Below, piece after piece: positions 53,561 to 61,896 of a stretch of 64,000 nt of DNA. The DNA is from Granulicella sp. L46 (GTDB lineage Bacteria; Acidobacteriota; Terriglobia; Terriglobales; Acidobacteriaceae), in the NCBI RefSeq assembly GCF_009765785.1, contig NZ_LMUT01000025.1, positions 124,001-188,000 on the forward strand, read 5' to 3'. The first letter of the stretch is position 1, and the number at the start of each line of letters is the position of its first letter. The notes beneath the pieces were generated by a model. It was not told the origin of the DNA, did not search any database, and worked only from the letters and a program-made list of their open reading frames with translations. A program made the translations under genes and the position numbers.

Positions 53561-54775
53561 TTATTGCGCGACTTCTGAGAGGTGAGGCTGGGGTGTGCGA
53601 AGGAGTCGGAGCATGAGGCCGAGGAGTGCGCAGGCGAGAAGGCCGAAGAGGGCGTCGGCGAGAAAGCTGCCGGTGACGCCGTGCCAACTATAGGCGTGGC
53701 CGTCGATGACCTGCATGTAGATGATGGGGATGAGGGAGGCGGCGTTGAAGAGACTGTATTGAGTGGCGGCGAGGGGATTGTTGCGGCCGATGGTTTCGAA
53801 TGAGATGGCGGTGATGCCGGTGTAGGCGAGGGCCTGGAAGATGTTTTCGCCGACCATCGCGATGCCGAAGGTGGCGGGGGTGTGGTGCAGGAGCAGGAGG
53901 CTGGTGGTGAAGATCGCGCCGGCTGCTCCGATGGCGAGATAGAGAGGCCGCAGGGGGAGGAGTTTGGCGAAGGGAACGAACATGAGGCTGCCGAAGATGC
54001 CAGCGAGAGATAGACCTGCGCCGCCGACGAGCGAGACCATTCGTTCTGAAGCGTGAAAGTCGTACCCCATGCTGCCGAGAGTGTTGGTGAGAGCGAAGGA
54101 GGCGCAGGGTGAAGCGAAGAGCGCGAGCGCGATGAGGACCTGGCGGCGGCGAACGACGGCGAGGACTTCGCTAACAAATTTAGTAAAGCTCTCGCGGGCA
54201 AGGCGGCGGTCAGGCCCGGGCGATGGCATGACGAGAAAGATGGCAGTGGGAATGAAGACGATGATGCCGAGGAGAGGTGCGGCGAGTTGAATGGGGAGGG
54301 CTCGGACGAGTTCGCCGGCGAGGATGGCCATGAGGCCATTGCCGCCGAAGGAGGCGGCCCAGGTCCAGGAGCTGAGCTTGCTCTCGTCGTGATGATGGAC
54401 GATGGTGGCGAGCCAGCCGCCGAGCGCGTTGGTGCAGAGTTGCGCGGACGCGAAGCCGATGAGCATGAGGAGCTCGAGTAGCGCGAGGTTCGTACGGTTG
54501 AGCAGGGCGAGGGTGAGGCAAGTTCCGGCGAGCGCGGCGAAGAGGGTTGCGTAAAAGCGGCGGCTGAACCGGACGTCCAGCATGGGGCCGAGCAGGAAGA
54601 CCCAAATGCCGCCGGAGAAGACGGTAGCGGTGATGGTGGCGATACGCGCTTCCGGTACGTGCTGCGCGGCGAGTAATTGAGGCAGAGAGAGTGTGATGAA
54701 GCCCGCGTATAAGCCGAAGGATAGGTTCGACATGCCCATCAGCCAGATGGGTGCAGTGAAGCCGCGAAGGTTCAA
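53561..54775 (-). CDS. MFS transporter, AmpG-like
   Basis: A 404-residue protein with about 12 hydrophobic helices. SFGLYAGFITLSLPQLLAAQHVPEARIATI and a short loop with GPMLDVRFSRRFY are typical of the AmpG/muropeptide branch of the major facilitator superfamily; GDAL-type residues are absent, so the substrate is uncertain. The start is TTG (54775) with AGGAGATTCG just upstream. A cell-wall recycling function would fit other wall genes in the window, but they are not adjacent. Confidence 0.85.
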   Translation of the reverse strand: MNLRGFTAPIWLMGMSNLSFGLYAGFITLSLPQLLAAQHVPEARIATITATVFSGGIWVFLLGPMLDVRFSRRFYATLFAALAGTCLTLALLNRTNLALLELLMLIGFASAQLCTNALGGWLATIVHHHDESKLSSWTWAASFGGNGLMAILAGELVRALPIQLAAPLLGIIVFIPTAIFLVMPSPGPDRRLARESFTKFVSEVLAVVRRRQVLIALALFASPCASFALTNTLGSMGYDFHASERMVSLVGGAGLSLAGIFGSLMFVPFAKLLPLRPLYLAIGAAGAIFTTSLLLLHHTPATFGIAMVGENIFQALAYTGITAISFETIGRNNPLAATQYSLFNAASLIPIIYMQVIDGHAYSWHGVTGSFLADALFGLLACALLGLMLRLLRTPQPHLSEVAQ

Positions 54776-54938
54776 ACGAATCTCCTGGATGGACGTGCGG
54801 ATGTTTCCTGAGGGATTAGACGAGCCCGGTAGATGGAGAGTACACGGATGCGAAGAGGCGGGCTAGCGGAATCTGCGCTGGATGGGCGTTGGTATTGGAT
54901 TGCTACAATCGCGCCAGCGCTTATAGCGAGGAGTGTTC

Positions 54939-56231
54939 ATGTTGAAGGCAAGCATTGCGGTGTGGTTGATGTTGGGCGTGGGGATGATGGGATTCGCACA
55001 GACGCATGCAGGTGCTCGGCATGGGGCGAGTGCGGCGGCGAAGGTTGTGGAGCCGACGGGGCCGACTGTGGCGATCGATACGTCGATGGGGAGAATTACG
55101 TGCAGGCTGTATGACAAGCAGGCGCCGGTGACGGTCGCGAATTTTGTTGGCTTGGCGGAGGGGAGTAAAGACTGGAAGGATCCTGCTACGGATCAGATGG
55201 TGCATGGGAAGCCGTTCTATGACGGGACGGGGTTGGCGGGGACGTCGGATGGAATTCTGGGCGGAGATAGGTTGGGGCGGCTGCTGGGAACGGCGGGGCC
55301 TCCGTTTCCTATGGAGAAGAGTGGGTTGGGATTTGAGAGGGCGGGTCGGTTGGTGATGGCGAAGTACAAGCCGCAGCCGGGCGAGGCGGCTCCTGTTGGG
55401 AAGGCGCCGGAGCTTACGAGTAGCTCGGTGTTTTATGTGCTGGATCACGCGGACAAGGAATATGAGGGGCGCGGGACGGTGTTTGGGCAGTGCGATGATG
55501 CATCGCTGCCGGTGGTGACGGCGATCTCTCATGCGTTGTTGAGCACGGATAATCATCCGGCGGAGGCGATTGCGATTAATCATATTGCGGTGGTGCGGGA
55601 GGGAGAGGCGATGCCGGCAGTCGCGGCGGCGGTGCCGTTGGCGCAGGTGACACCGCATCCTGTGCCGATGCCGATGGCGGCGATTCCTTCACCGGAGCCT
55701 ACGGGGCCTACTGCGGTGATCGAGACGACAATGGGTACGCTCACGTGCAGGCTGTTCGACAAAGAGGCGCCGATTGGGGTGGCGAACTTTGTGGGGCTCG
55801 CTGAGGGGACGAAGGAGTGGAAGAATCCTTCGACGCATGTGGAGATGCATGGGAAGAAGTTTTATGACGGGCTTAGTTTTCGGCGGGTGATTCCGGACTT
55901 CATGATTCAGAATGCGGATTTGCCGGGGGATCCATCTGGCGACGGCGACATTGGATTTCATTTTGAGAATGAGATTGTGCCGGGGTTGAATTTTGATCGG
56001 CCGGGGCGGTTGGCGTATGCGAATGCTGGGCCGAATACGAATGAGAGCGAGTTCTTTATTACCGAGGCGCCGAATCATCGGCTGGATGGGAACTACACGA
56101 TCTTTGGGCAGTGCGATGATGCTTCGGTGAAGGTTGCGGCGGCGATTGCGCGGGTGCCGCGGGATGAACATAACCGGCCGCTGAAGCCGGTGGTGATTCG
56201 GCGGATTACGTTTGAGGGGACGGCGCGGTGA
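54939..56231 (+). CDS. Exported double-domain cyclophilin-type peptidyl-prolyl isomerase
   Basis: A 430-residue protein with signal peptide (LKASIAVWLMLGVGMMGFAQT) and two cyclophilin-like domains. The second (~255-425) has FRRVIPDFMIQNAD and RLAYANAGPNTNESEFFITEAPNHRLDGNYTIFGQC, close to standard PpiA with the catalytic Arg. The first (~45-220) lacks the F-R-x-I-P-x-F-M-x-Q-x motif, so it is probably non-catalytic. A Pro-rich linker (QVTPHPVPMPMAAIPSPEP) joins them. AGGAG lies five bases before the ATG. It would fold periplasmic proteins. Confidence 0.92.
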   Translation: MLKASIAVWLMLGVGMMGFAQTHAGARHGASAAAKVVEPTGPTVAIDTSMGRITCRLYDKQAPVTVANFVGLAEGSKDWKDPATDQMVHGKPFYDGTGLAGTSDGILGGDRLGRLLGTAGPPFPMEKSGLGFERAGRLVMAKYKPQPGEAAPVGKAPELTSSSVFYVLDHADKEYEGRGTVFGQCDDASLPVVTAISHALLSTDNHPAEAIAINHIAVVREGEAMPAVAAAVPLAQVTPHPVPMPMAAIPSPEPTGPTAVIETTMGTLTCRLFDKEAPIGVANFVGLAEGTKEWKNPSTHVEMHGKKFYDGLSFRRVIPDFMIQNADLPGDPSGDGDIGFHFENEIVPGLNFDRPGRLAYANAGPNTNESEFFITEAPNHRLDGNYTIFGQCDDASVKVAAAIARVPRDEHNRPLKPVVIRRITFEGTAR

Positions 56232-56301
56232 GGTCCTGCGCGGACGGCGGGGGTTGGGTTGGTGGGTGCTGAGATGGTTGTGGGTGAGGCTGGCACCGTC
56301 A

Positions 56302-56345
56302 CCCACTCATGCCGATGATGGAGCCATCGTCATGAATGGGGCACC
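56302..56345. repeat. Hairpin-forming dispersed repeat (CCCATTCATCGC type), copy 2
   Basis: CCCACTCATG and CATGAATGGG form an outer stem; GATGATGG and CCATCGTC form an inner stem; GGGGCACCCGG follows, as at 3508-3518 in reverse. Confidence 0.6.
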
Positions 56346-56383
56346 CGGCGTCGTCGTAAGACCGAAGAGAGAGTGGAGGAAGG

Positions 56384-56460
56384 AAGAACGGGAGAGAGCC
56401 AATACGGGGGTCCTTCGCTGCGCTCAGGATGACGGCGTGAAACGAGCAACGGCAACAACA
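56384..56460. repeat. Dispersed intergenic repeat, copy 4
   Basis: GGGGGTCCTTCGCTGCGCTC, AGGATGACGGCGTGAAACGA and AGCAACGGCAAC. It matches the copies at 59790-59835 and 59885-59935. Confidence 0.7.
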
Positions 56461-56475
56461 ACGGCAGAAGCAAAT

Positions 56476-56507
56476 GCAAAGGGCGAACCTGGTGGCTCGC
56501 CCTTTGC
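56476..56507. terminator. Bidirectional terminator
   Basis: GCAAAGGGCGA, ten-base loop, TCGCCCTTTGC: perfect 11-bp stem between convergent genes. Confidence 0.75.
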
Positions 56508-56515
56508 GTTGCGCC

Positions 56516-56567
56516 GGGGCTAAAGCCCAGCGTGGTGGTGGTTGGTATCCCGCGGGCTAAAGCCCGC
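56516..56567. repeat. Two GGGCTAAAGCCC hairpins
   Basis: GGGGCTAAAGCCC at 56516-56528 and GCGGGCTAAAGCCCGC at 56552-56567, 36 bases apart, just downstream of the metK stop. Confidence 0.65.
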
Positions 56568-56581
56568 TGCTACTCCGAACG

Positions 56582-57778
56582 TTACTTGGCTGCTAGTTCG
56601 GCTGCGGCTCCAGATTTGAGGGCTGCTGCCTTGTCGGTGGCTTCCCAGGTGAAGGCGTCGCCGGTGCGGCCGAAGTGGCCATAGGCTGCGGTCTGCTTGA
56701 AGATGGGACGGCGGAGGTTGAGGCTTTCGATGATGCCCTTGGGGGTGAGCTGGAAGTTCTCGCGAACCAGCTCGATGAGGCGGGGCTCAGAGACAGTACC
56801 CGTGCCGAAGGTGTCGACGCGGATGCTGACCGGCTCGGCTACGCCGATGGCGTAGGCGAGCTGGACTTCGACGCGGTCGGCGAGGCCGGCAGCGACGATG
56901 TTCTTGGCAACGTAGCGCGCCATGTAAGCGGCCGAGCGATCGACCTTGGTGGAGTCCTTGCCGGAGAAGGCGCCGCCGCCGTGACGGCCCATGCCGCCGT
57001 AAGTGTCGACGATGATCTTGCGGCCGGTGAGACCGGTGTCGCCCATCGGCCCGCCGATGACGAAACGGCCTGTTGGGTTGATGTGGTACTTGGTGTCGGC
57101 GTCGAGCAGGTTGGCGGGGATAACGGCCTGGATGACGTGCTCCATGATCTCGGCGCGGAGCTGCTCGTTGGTGAGGGTGCTCTTGGGGTCGCGATCGGAG
57201 AACTCGGCGTGCTGGGTGGAGATGACGACGGCGTCGACGCGGATGGGCTTGTTGTTGGCGTCGTACTCCACGGTGACCTGCGACTTGCCGTCGGGGCGGA
57301 GGTAGGGGAGCTTGCCGTTCTTGCGAACTTCAGAGAGCTTGTGTGCGAGCTTGTGGGCGAGCGAGATAGGGGTGGGCATCAGCTCGGGGGTCTCGTTGGT
57401 CGCGTAGCCGAACATCATGCCCTGGTCGCCGGCGCCGCCGGTGTCGACACCTTGCGCGATGTCGGGGGACTGGCGGTTGATGGTGGAGATTACGGCGCAG
57501 GTTTTGGAATCGAAGCCCTTGATGGCGTCATCGTAGCCGATCTTGTTGACCGTCTCGCGGACCAGGGTCTGGAAGTCGACGTAGGCCTTGGTGGTGATCT
57601 CCCCGGCGACGACGACGAGGCCGGTGCAGGTGAGGGTTTCGCAGGCGACGCGGCTGTAGGGGTCTTCGGCGAGGCAGGCATCGAGGATGGCGTCGGAGAT
57701 CTGGTCGGCGATTTTGTCGGGGTGACCTTCGGTCACGGACTCACTGGTAAAGAGGAAACGGTCGGTGTTGGTAGACAA
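56582..57778 (-). CDS. metK: S-adenosylmethionine synthetase
   Basis: A 398-residue enzyme making SAM from methionine and ATP. Conserved parts: [113 protein letters not shown]. Length is normal for the family. CTAAGGAGC precedes the ATG, and a structured 5' leader lies upstream. Confidence 0.97.
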   Translation of the reverse strand: MSTNTDRFLFTSESVTEGHPDKIADQISDAILDACLAEDPYSRVACETLTCTGLVVVAGEITTKAYVDFQTLVRETVNKIGYDDAIKGFDSKTCAVISTINRQSPDIAQGVDTGGAGDQGMMFGYATNETPELMPTPISLAHKLAHKLSEVRKNGKLPYLRPDGKSQVTVEYDANNKPIRVDAVVISTQHAEFSDRDPKSTLTNEQLRAEIMEHVIQAVIPANLLDADTKYHINPTGRFVIGGPMGDTGLTGRKIIVDTYGGMGRHGGGAFSGKDSTKVDRSAAYMARYVAKNIVAAGLADRVEVQLAYAIGVAEPVSIRVDTFGTGTVSEPRLIELVRENFQLTPKGIIESLNLRRPIFKQTAAYGHFGRTGDAFTWEATDKAAALKSGAAAELAAK

Positions 57779-57784
57779 AGCGGG

Positions 57785-57930
57785 AAGCTCCTTAGATCAG
57801 ATAGCCGGACGCGCTCGGGTAAAAACAGAGCGCCCGACGACCGGCCCCTCGTGCTGCACGTTGCCACGGGCGTGGCGGCAGCATTGGTCTCCGGACGTTC
57901 CTCCATACGATGCAAATCGTGTCAGAGGAA
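57785..57930 (-). promoter_or_regulatory. Structured 5' leader of metK, possible SAM-responsive element
   Basis: Two hairpins can be drawn. One pairs TGCTGC (57852) with GCAGCA (57878), containing a nested GCCACG/CGTGGC stem. The other has ACGAT/ATCGT nested in TCCTC/GAGGA at 57899-57929. On the mRNA the GGCAACGTGCAGC stretch recalls the core of SAM riboswitches, but I cannot align it to a defined class. Confidence 0.35.
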
Positions 57931-58026
57931 CTCTTTTATTCTACCTGCGCGGAGGGGGTGGGGCGAAGCGGGAACAGTAAGTGGCGGGAAACGCGGGGTG
58001 AAGGGGGAGGGAGAGAGGGTGGAACA

Positions 58027-58060
58027 GGTTCTCAGTTGTCCGTTCTCAGTTCTCAGTTGG
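58027..58060. repeat. TTCTCAGTT-family repeat, copy 2
   Basis: GGTTCTCAGTTGTCCGTTCT and CAGTTCTCAGTTGG, related to the arms at 4869-4956. Confidence 0.6.
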
Positions 58061-58075
58061 CTACAGGTTGACGGG

Positions 58076-59668
58076 TCAGGCAGTTTTGCGGCGGAGGATT
58101 TGGGCGGGGAGTTTGGAGCGCAAGGCTAGGAGGACGAGGAACGCGGCGACCGCCCAGGTGAGGCTTCCGGTGGAGAGGATGAAGAGGTCGGCTTTGTGGC
58201 CTTGGAGGTTGGGAAGGGCACGAAGGAGAGTTTGCACGGCGGCATAGGCGGCCGCGAAGGCGACGAGTGCGGCGGCGAGGGCTCGGGCTAGCTCGGTGTA
58301 TTCGAGGTGGGTGAGCGAGACGAGTCGCTTGCGGTGGAGGAGGATGGCGAGCGTCGCGGTCTGGATGAGGATGCCGATGTCGGAGGCGATGGCGAGGCCG
58401 GTGAGACCGTGAGTCTTGAAGAGCGCCCAGTAGAGAGGGACGGAGAGGACAGTGATGATGGTGCCGGTGATGGCGGGGGTGCGCGTGTCGGATGCGGCAT
58501 AGAAGGCACGGGCGTAGATGCCCTGCACGGCCCAAAGCGGGAGAGTGATGGCGAGGATCTGGAAGAGGTGGGTGACGGAGAGGACGTCGGCGTGATTGAA
58601 TTTGCCGCTCTTGAAGAGGTCCATGAGCCAGGGGGCTAGCGCGATCATCCAGGCAGAGACGAGCATGGCAACGGCAAAGAGACGGGAGACGCTGCGACCG
58701 ACGGAGGACGAGAAGTCGAAGCTGCGATTTTGCTGGAAGAGGCTGGCGAAGAAGGGGAGAGAGGCTGCGCCGGCGGCTGCACCAATGACGTTGAACGGGG
58801 CGTTGAAGAGGTCCTTCGCGTTGCCGATAAGGGTGATGCCGCCATGTTGGACGGAGGCGAAGTACTTGAGGAAGATACCGTCGAACATGACTAGCGAGAC
58901 GCCGATCATGAGGGGGAGAGAGAGCTTGAGCCACTCGAGGAAGGCGGGGGCTTTGAAGTTGACGCGCGGGGTGTAGTGGAAGCCGGTGCGGAAAGCTCCG
59001 AGAGTGTTGAGCAGGGCGGAGCCGATGAGGACGCCGGCGATCACGCCGATGGCGAGCGAGTAGATGCCGATGCGGGTGTGGAGGAGAACGGCGCCTAGGA
59101 TGATGCCAGCGTTGTAGATGAGCGGCGTGAAGGCCTGGTAGATGAAGATTTTTCGGACTTGGAGGCGCGAGCTCATGACGCTGCCGATGAAGAAGAAGAG
59201 CTGCGCGGGAAGGATGATGCGGGTGAGGGCGGTGCAGAGCGCGGCGCGGACGGGATCGGAGCGGAAGCCTTTGTTGGCTAGCCAGACGTATTCGGGTGCG
59301 AAGATTTCTGCGAGCAGGACACCGGCGCCGAGGACGACGAGCATGGTGGTGAGGATGACGGAGAGCGCGCGGTCACCTCCGTCTTCGTCGCCGGCTTCGC
59401 GATAGCGGTTGAGGATGGTGATTAGGGAGATGGACGCGGCGCCGCCGATGAGGAAGTAATTGAGCAGGTCGGGGAGGGTGAAGGCGGCGCGGTAGGCGTC
59501 CTGAGCGGCGCCTGCTCCAAAGAGGGAGTTGACGTAGCGGATGCGGACGAGCGCGAGCAGGCCGGAGCCGAAGGAACTCAGCATGAGGAGGATGGCGGCT
59601 GAGCCGGCGGTGTGGGTGCGCTTCCGGGGTGCGGGAGGTGTCGGGAGCGAGGGGGCGGAGGCGGTCAT
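58076..59668 (-). CDS. murJ: Lipid II flippase MurJ (MviN)
   Basis: A 530-residue protein with about 14 membrane helices, the full MOP-superfamily size. Diagnostic parts: SFGSGLLALVRIRYVNSLFGAGAAQDAYRAAFTLPDLLNYFLIGGAASISLITILNRYRE near the N-terminus, LFFFIGSVMSSRLQVRKIFIYQAFTPLIYNAGIILGAVL, and ARAFYAASDTRTPAITGTIITVLSVPLYWALFKTHGLTGLAIASDIGILIQTATLAILL. It translocates lipid II across the inner membrane for peptidoglycan synthesis. It stands alone. No ribosome binding site is seen at 59668. Confidence 0.94.
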   Translation of the reverse strand: MTASAPSLPTPPAPRKRTHTAGSAAILLMLSSFGSGLLALVRIRYVNSLFGAGAAQDAYRAAFTLPDLLNYFLIGGAASISLITILNRYREAGDEDGGDRALSVILTTMLVVLGAGVLLAEIFAPEYVWLANKGFRSDPVRAALCTALTRIILPAQLFFFIGSVMSSRLQVRKIFIYQAFTPLIYNAGIILGAVLLHTRIGIYSLAIGVIAGVLIGSALLNTLGAFRTGFHYTPRVNFKAPAFLEWLKLSLPLMIGVSLVMFDGIFLKYFASVQHGGITLIGNAKDLFNAPFNVIGAAAGAASLPFFASLFQQNRSFDFSSSVGRSVSRLFAVAMLVSAWMIALAPWLMDLFKSGKFNHADVLSVTHLFQILAITLPLWAVQGIYARAFYAASDTRTPAITGTIITVLSVPLYWALFKTHGLTGLAIASDIGILIQTATLAILLHRKRLVSLTHLEYTELARALAAALVAFAAAYAAVQTLLRALPNLQGHKADLFILSTGSLTWAVAAFLVLLALRSKLPAQILRRKTA

Positions 59669-59696
59669 GGGGTCAGGTACTCGTTTGGTGGCTCAG

Positions 59697-59935
59697 AAGC
59701 AGATTCCCGAAGGGAATGACAGAAAGAAAGGCAAGGGCAACGACAACGGCAACAGCAACAGCAACGGCAAAGGCAACAGCCAATACAGGGGTCCTTCACT
59801 ACGTTCAGGATGACGGCGTAAAACGAGCAACAGCAACAGCAACAGCAACGGCAACAGCAACAGCAAGGGCAAGGGCAACAGCCAATACGGGGGTCCTTCC
59901 CCTTCATTTCATTCAGGGCCGGGATGACGACGAAA
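59697..59935. repeat. Array of dispersed repeat and hexamer-like low-complexity DNA, copy 5
   Basis: GAAGCAGATTCCCGAAGGGA and ATGACAG; then (GGCAAC/AGCAAC) runs near 59725-59790 and 59822-59885; and two copies of CAGCCAATACRGGGGTCCTT. It fills the gap upstream of murJ and at the 3' end of the MerR gene. Confidence 0.75.
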
Positions 59936-59949
59936 AACTTGTCGGCAGG

Positions 59950-60579
59950 TTACTCGGAGGGGAAGAGGTCGCCCTGGTCGAGGAGGCGGGGGGCCTTGGC
60001 GTCGGGCTTGGGCTCGAGGACGAGACGGGGGCGCGGGGATTTTGGCTTGGACTCGATGGGCGCGGGTGCTGCGGCGACAGCGGCGGCAGGTGCGGGATGG
60101 TTGGGGGAGGCGGGCTTGGCGAGGAGATCGGCGAGGGAGCGGAGTTCGGCGCGGAGGGTGGAGAGCTGCTCGCGGCGGTGGGCTTCCTGGCGGATGGTTT
60201 CGCCGATGTCGACGGTGGATGCGGGCTGGGGCGCGGGGGTCGGGGCTGGCGCCGCGGCGAGCTGGGGCGCGGCTTCGGGGGCTTCTTTGATTTTGGATTC
60301 GGTGGAGAAGACCTGGCGGGCACCGGGGATGGTGTAGCCCTGGTCGTAGAGCAGGCTCTTGATGCGGAGAGCCATCTCGACGTCGCGCTTGCGGTAGAGG
60401 CGCTGGCCGGTGCCGCCTTTGTTGGGCTTGAGTTGGGGGAACTCGGTTTCCCAGAAGCGGAGCACGTAGGCGGGCACATCGCACAGCTTGGCTACATCGC
60501 CAATGCGGAAATAGAGCTTGTCCGGAATGACGGTTGGCTCGGGAGTAACTGCCTTGCGAATTGGATGATGTGACGTCAC
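59950..60579 (-). CDS. MerR family regulator
   Basis: A 209-residue protein. The N-terminal MerR-HTH is at ~20-90: LYFRIGDVAKLCDVPAYVLRFWETEFPQLKP and GQRLYRKRDVEMALRIKSLLYDQGYTIPGARQVF. A Pro/Ala-rich linker, a coiled-coil helix (TIRQEAHRREQLSTLRAELRSLADLLA) and another Ala/Pro-rich tail follow. No metal-binding Cys pair is visible. This MlrA-like/heat-shock-regulator-like branch usually has an unknown signal. The start is GTG at 60579; the target is unknown. Confidence 0.88.
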   Translation of the reverse strand: MTSHHPIRKAVTPEPTVIPDKLYFRIGDVAKLCDVPAYVLRFWETEFPQLKPNKGGTGQRLYRKRDVEMALRIKSLLYDQGYTIPGARQVFSTESKIKEAPEAAPQLAAAPAPTPAPQPASTVDIGETIRQEAHRREQLSTLRAELRSLADLLAKPASPNHPAPAAAVAAAPAPIESKPKSPRPRLVLEPKPDAKAPRLLDQGDLFPSE

Positions 60580-60729
60580 TAAGCTTTGAGTTACTAACGT
60601 ATAGGATCGCAGACGGATTGAACTAGTGGTAAGGGCGGTTCCGCCTATGGTTCACCTATGAGTGCACAGGGTGTCAGGTTGGTTAACATGGGTTCGAGGG
60701 ATACTTGAAGAGTTGGGTGGGGATGGTGG

Positions 60730-60766
60730 GGAGTTGTCAGTTCCCGGTTGTGAGCGCTCAGTTGGG
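60730..60766. repeat. TTCTCAGTT-family repeat, copy 3 (diverged)
   Basis: GGAGTTGTCAGTTCCCGGTT and GTGAGCGCTCAGTTGGG, a degenerate relative of the two other copies, in the gap before the DUF4267 gene. Confidence 0.5.
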
Positions 60767-60820
60767 ATGAGGGAGCGCTCCTGCGGTGGTGGTGGGCGAG
60801 ACCCGCTCAGGGCTTCTGGC

Positions 60821-61201
60821 TCACAGGATTTGGATGAGGAAGAGGCCGGCGATGAGCATTACCGCGCAGGTTGCACCGTGGATGGAGAAGGCTTTTGACT
60901 TCGATCCGTTTGAGGTGAGCACGATGAACATGTCGCCGAGAGGGATGATGGCGAAGGCGAGCATAGCCAGGCCTACCGTGTGCGCGCCTACGGTGAGCAT
61001 CAGGGTGAGGATGACCAGGCCGGAACCGACGTCGCGGATTCCTTTGAGGCGGAGCCAGGCGCGGGTGTCGGGGTCGGATGCGGGCGGGTTGAGGCCGAAG
61101 GATGGGGAGATTCGTTGTGGCGAGCAGAGGTAGAACGAACCGATGCTGATGACGGCAGCGGCGATGAGGGCGGCTACGGAAAGGGGGATAGCGTTGTACA
61201 T
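60821..61201 (-). CDS. DUF4267-like membrane protein
   Basis: A 126-residue protein with four hydrophobic helices: SVAALIAAAVISIGSFYLC, the IRDVGSGLVILTLMLTVGAHTVG stretch, LAMLAFAIIPLGDMFIVLT and CAVMLIAGLFLIQIL. The WLRLKGIRDVGSG and PLGDMFIVL motifs fit DUF4267, an uncharacterised family often paired with TetR regulators. AAGGAGATTTCCT before the ATG sets the start at 61201. Divergent from the tetR gene, with an operator-like copy next to its start. Confidence 0.85.
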   Translation of the reverse strand: MYNAIPLSVAALIAAAVISIGSFYLCSPQRISPSFGLNPPASDPDTRAWLRLKGIRDVGSGLVILTLMLTVGAHTVGLAMLAFAIIPLGDMFIVLTSNGSKSKAFSIHGATCAVMLIAGLFLIQIL

Positions 61202-61225
61202 AGGAAATCTCCTTGATAGAAAATC

Positions 61226-61296
61226 TAGCAACGCTATAATGGATGCAATGAAGAACTCGAGGGTTCGGAAATTTGCCTAATTTTCTAGCAGCGCTA
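61226..61296. promoter_or_regulatory. Duplicated TetR operator and promoter in the DUF4267/tetR region
   Basis: TAGCAACGCTA (61226-61236) and TAGCAGCGCTA (61286-61296), exactly 60 bp apart, each followed by TAAT so that TATAAT overlaps each at 61235-61240 and 61295-61300. GATAGAAA flanks each on its outer side. One site lies 25 bases from the DUF4267 ATG and the other 12 from the tetR ATG. Confidence 0.8.
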
Positions 61297-61308
61297 TAAT
61301 TTCTATCA
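61273..61308 (+). promoter_or_regulatory. tetR promoter, nearly leaderless
   Basis: TTGCCT (61273-61278), 16-base spacer, TATAAT (61295-61300). The ATG at 61309 is eight bases after the -10 box, so transcription would begin at or next to it and leave no room for a ribosome binding site. Confidence 0.6.
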
Positions 61309-61896
61309 ATGGCGGAGACGTTGGCGACGAACCGGATTGCGGAAAGAAAGTTGCGGGACAGGCAGGCCCGCCGGGCACAGATCCTTCGTGCGGCACGAAA
61401 AATCGCAGAGCTTGAGGGGTGGCCGAACGTAACGGTGCGGCGGCTGTCTGACGAAATCTCGTACAGCCAACCTGTTTTGTACGCGCATTTTGGAAGCCGT
61501 GAGGGAATTTTGACGGCGGTGGCTGTAGAGGGGTTCCAGGAGCTAGGGCTGGCGCTTGAGAAGGCACGGAAGCGAAGCAAGCGGGAGAGCGCGGTGGAAT
61601 CGGTCGCGGAGGCGTATCTGGAGTTTGCGGCGTCTTCCCCGGCACTGTATGAGGTGATGTTTTCGCTCGGGCTGAGCGTGCCGTTCGGCGCGCCTGACAC
61701 TCCTCCGGAGCTGCGATTCGGGTTTTCCCAACTTCTGGAATTGTTTGAGGGGCGGGATGCGAAGGCGGAGGTTCTAGCGGAATTATTTTGGGCGAGCCTT
61801 CACGGGATCGCCGAGCTGACGAGAACGAAGCGGTTTCCGCGCAGCCGCCAAAAAGAGCGCGTGAGGGTGGTGGTGGAGTTGTTTACTCGGTCTTGA
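61309..61896 (+). CDS. TetR/AcrR family regulator
   Basis: A 195-residue TetR protein: HTH ILRAARKIAELEGWPNVTVRRLSDEISYSQPVLYAHFGSREGILTAVAVEGF, then a helical ligand domain with a TetR_C_33-like (WHG) region (VAEAYLEFAASSPALYEVMFSLG). The -10 box is eight bases from the ATG and there is no Shine-Dalgarno, so the mRNA is probably leaderless. The duplicated palindrome suggests that it represses both itself and DUF4267. It ends 14 bases into the convergent OYE gene. Confidence 0.93.
   Translation: MAETLATNRIAERKLRDRQARRAQILRAARKIAELEGWPNVTVRRLSDEISYSQPVLYAHFGSREGILTAVAVEGFQELGLALEKARKRSKRESAVESVAEAYLEFAASSPALYEVMFSLGLSVPFGAPDTPPELRFGFSQLLELFEGRDAKAEVLAELFWASLHGIAELTRTKRFPRSRQKERVRVVVELFTRS

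Larger units (their letters stand above)
56232..56581. other. 350-bp gene-free region packed with repeats and hairpins
   Basis: Between the convergent cyclophilin and metK genes. It contains, in order, a hairpin element at 56302-56345, a copy of the dispersed repeat (56384-56460), a perfect-stem terminator (56476-56507), and two GGGCTAAAGCCC hairpins. No coding frame is credible here. Confidence 0.75.

Noticed and set aside
57785-57930. SAM-I riboswitch as a firm call
   Set aside because: The standard SAM-I conserved blocks are not present; only structure is seen.
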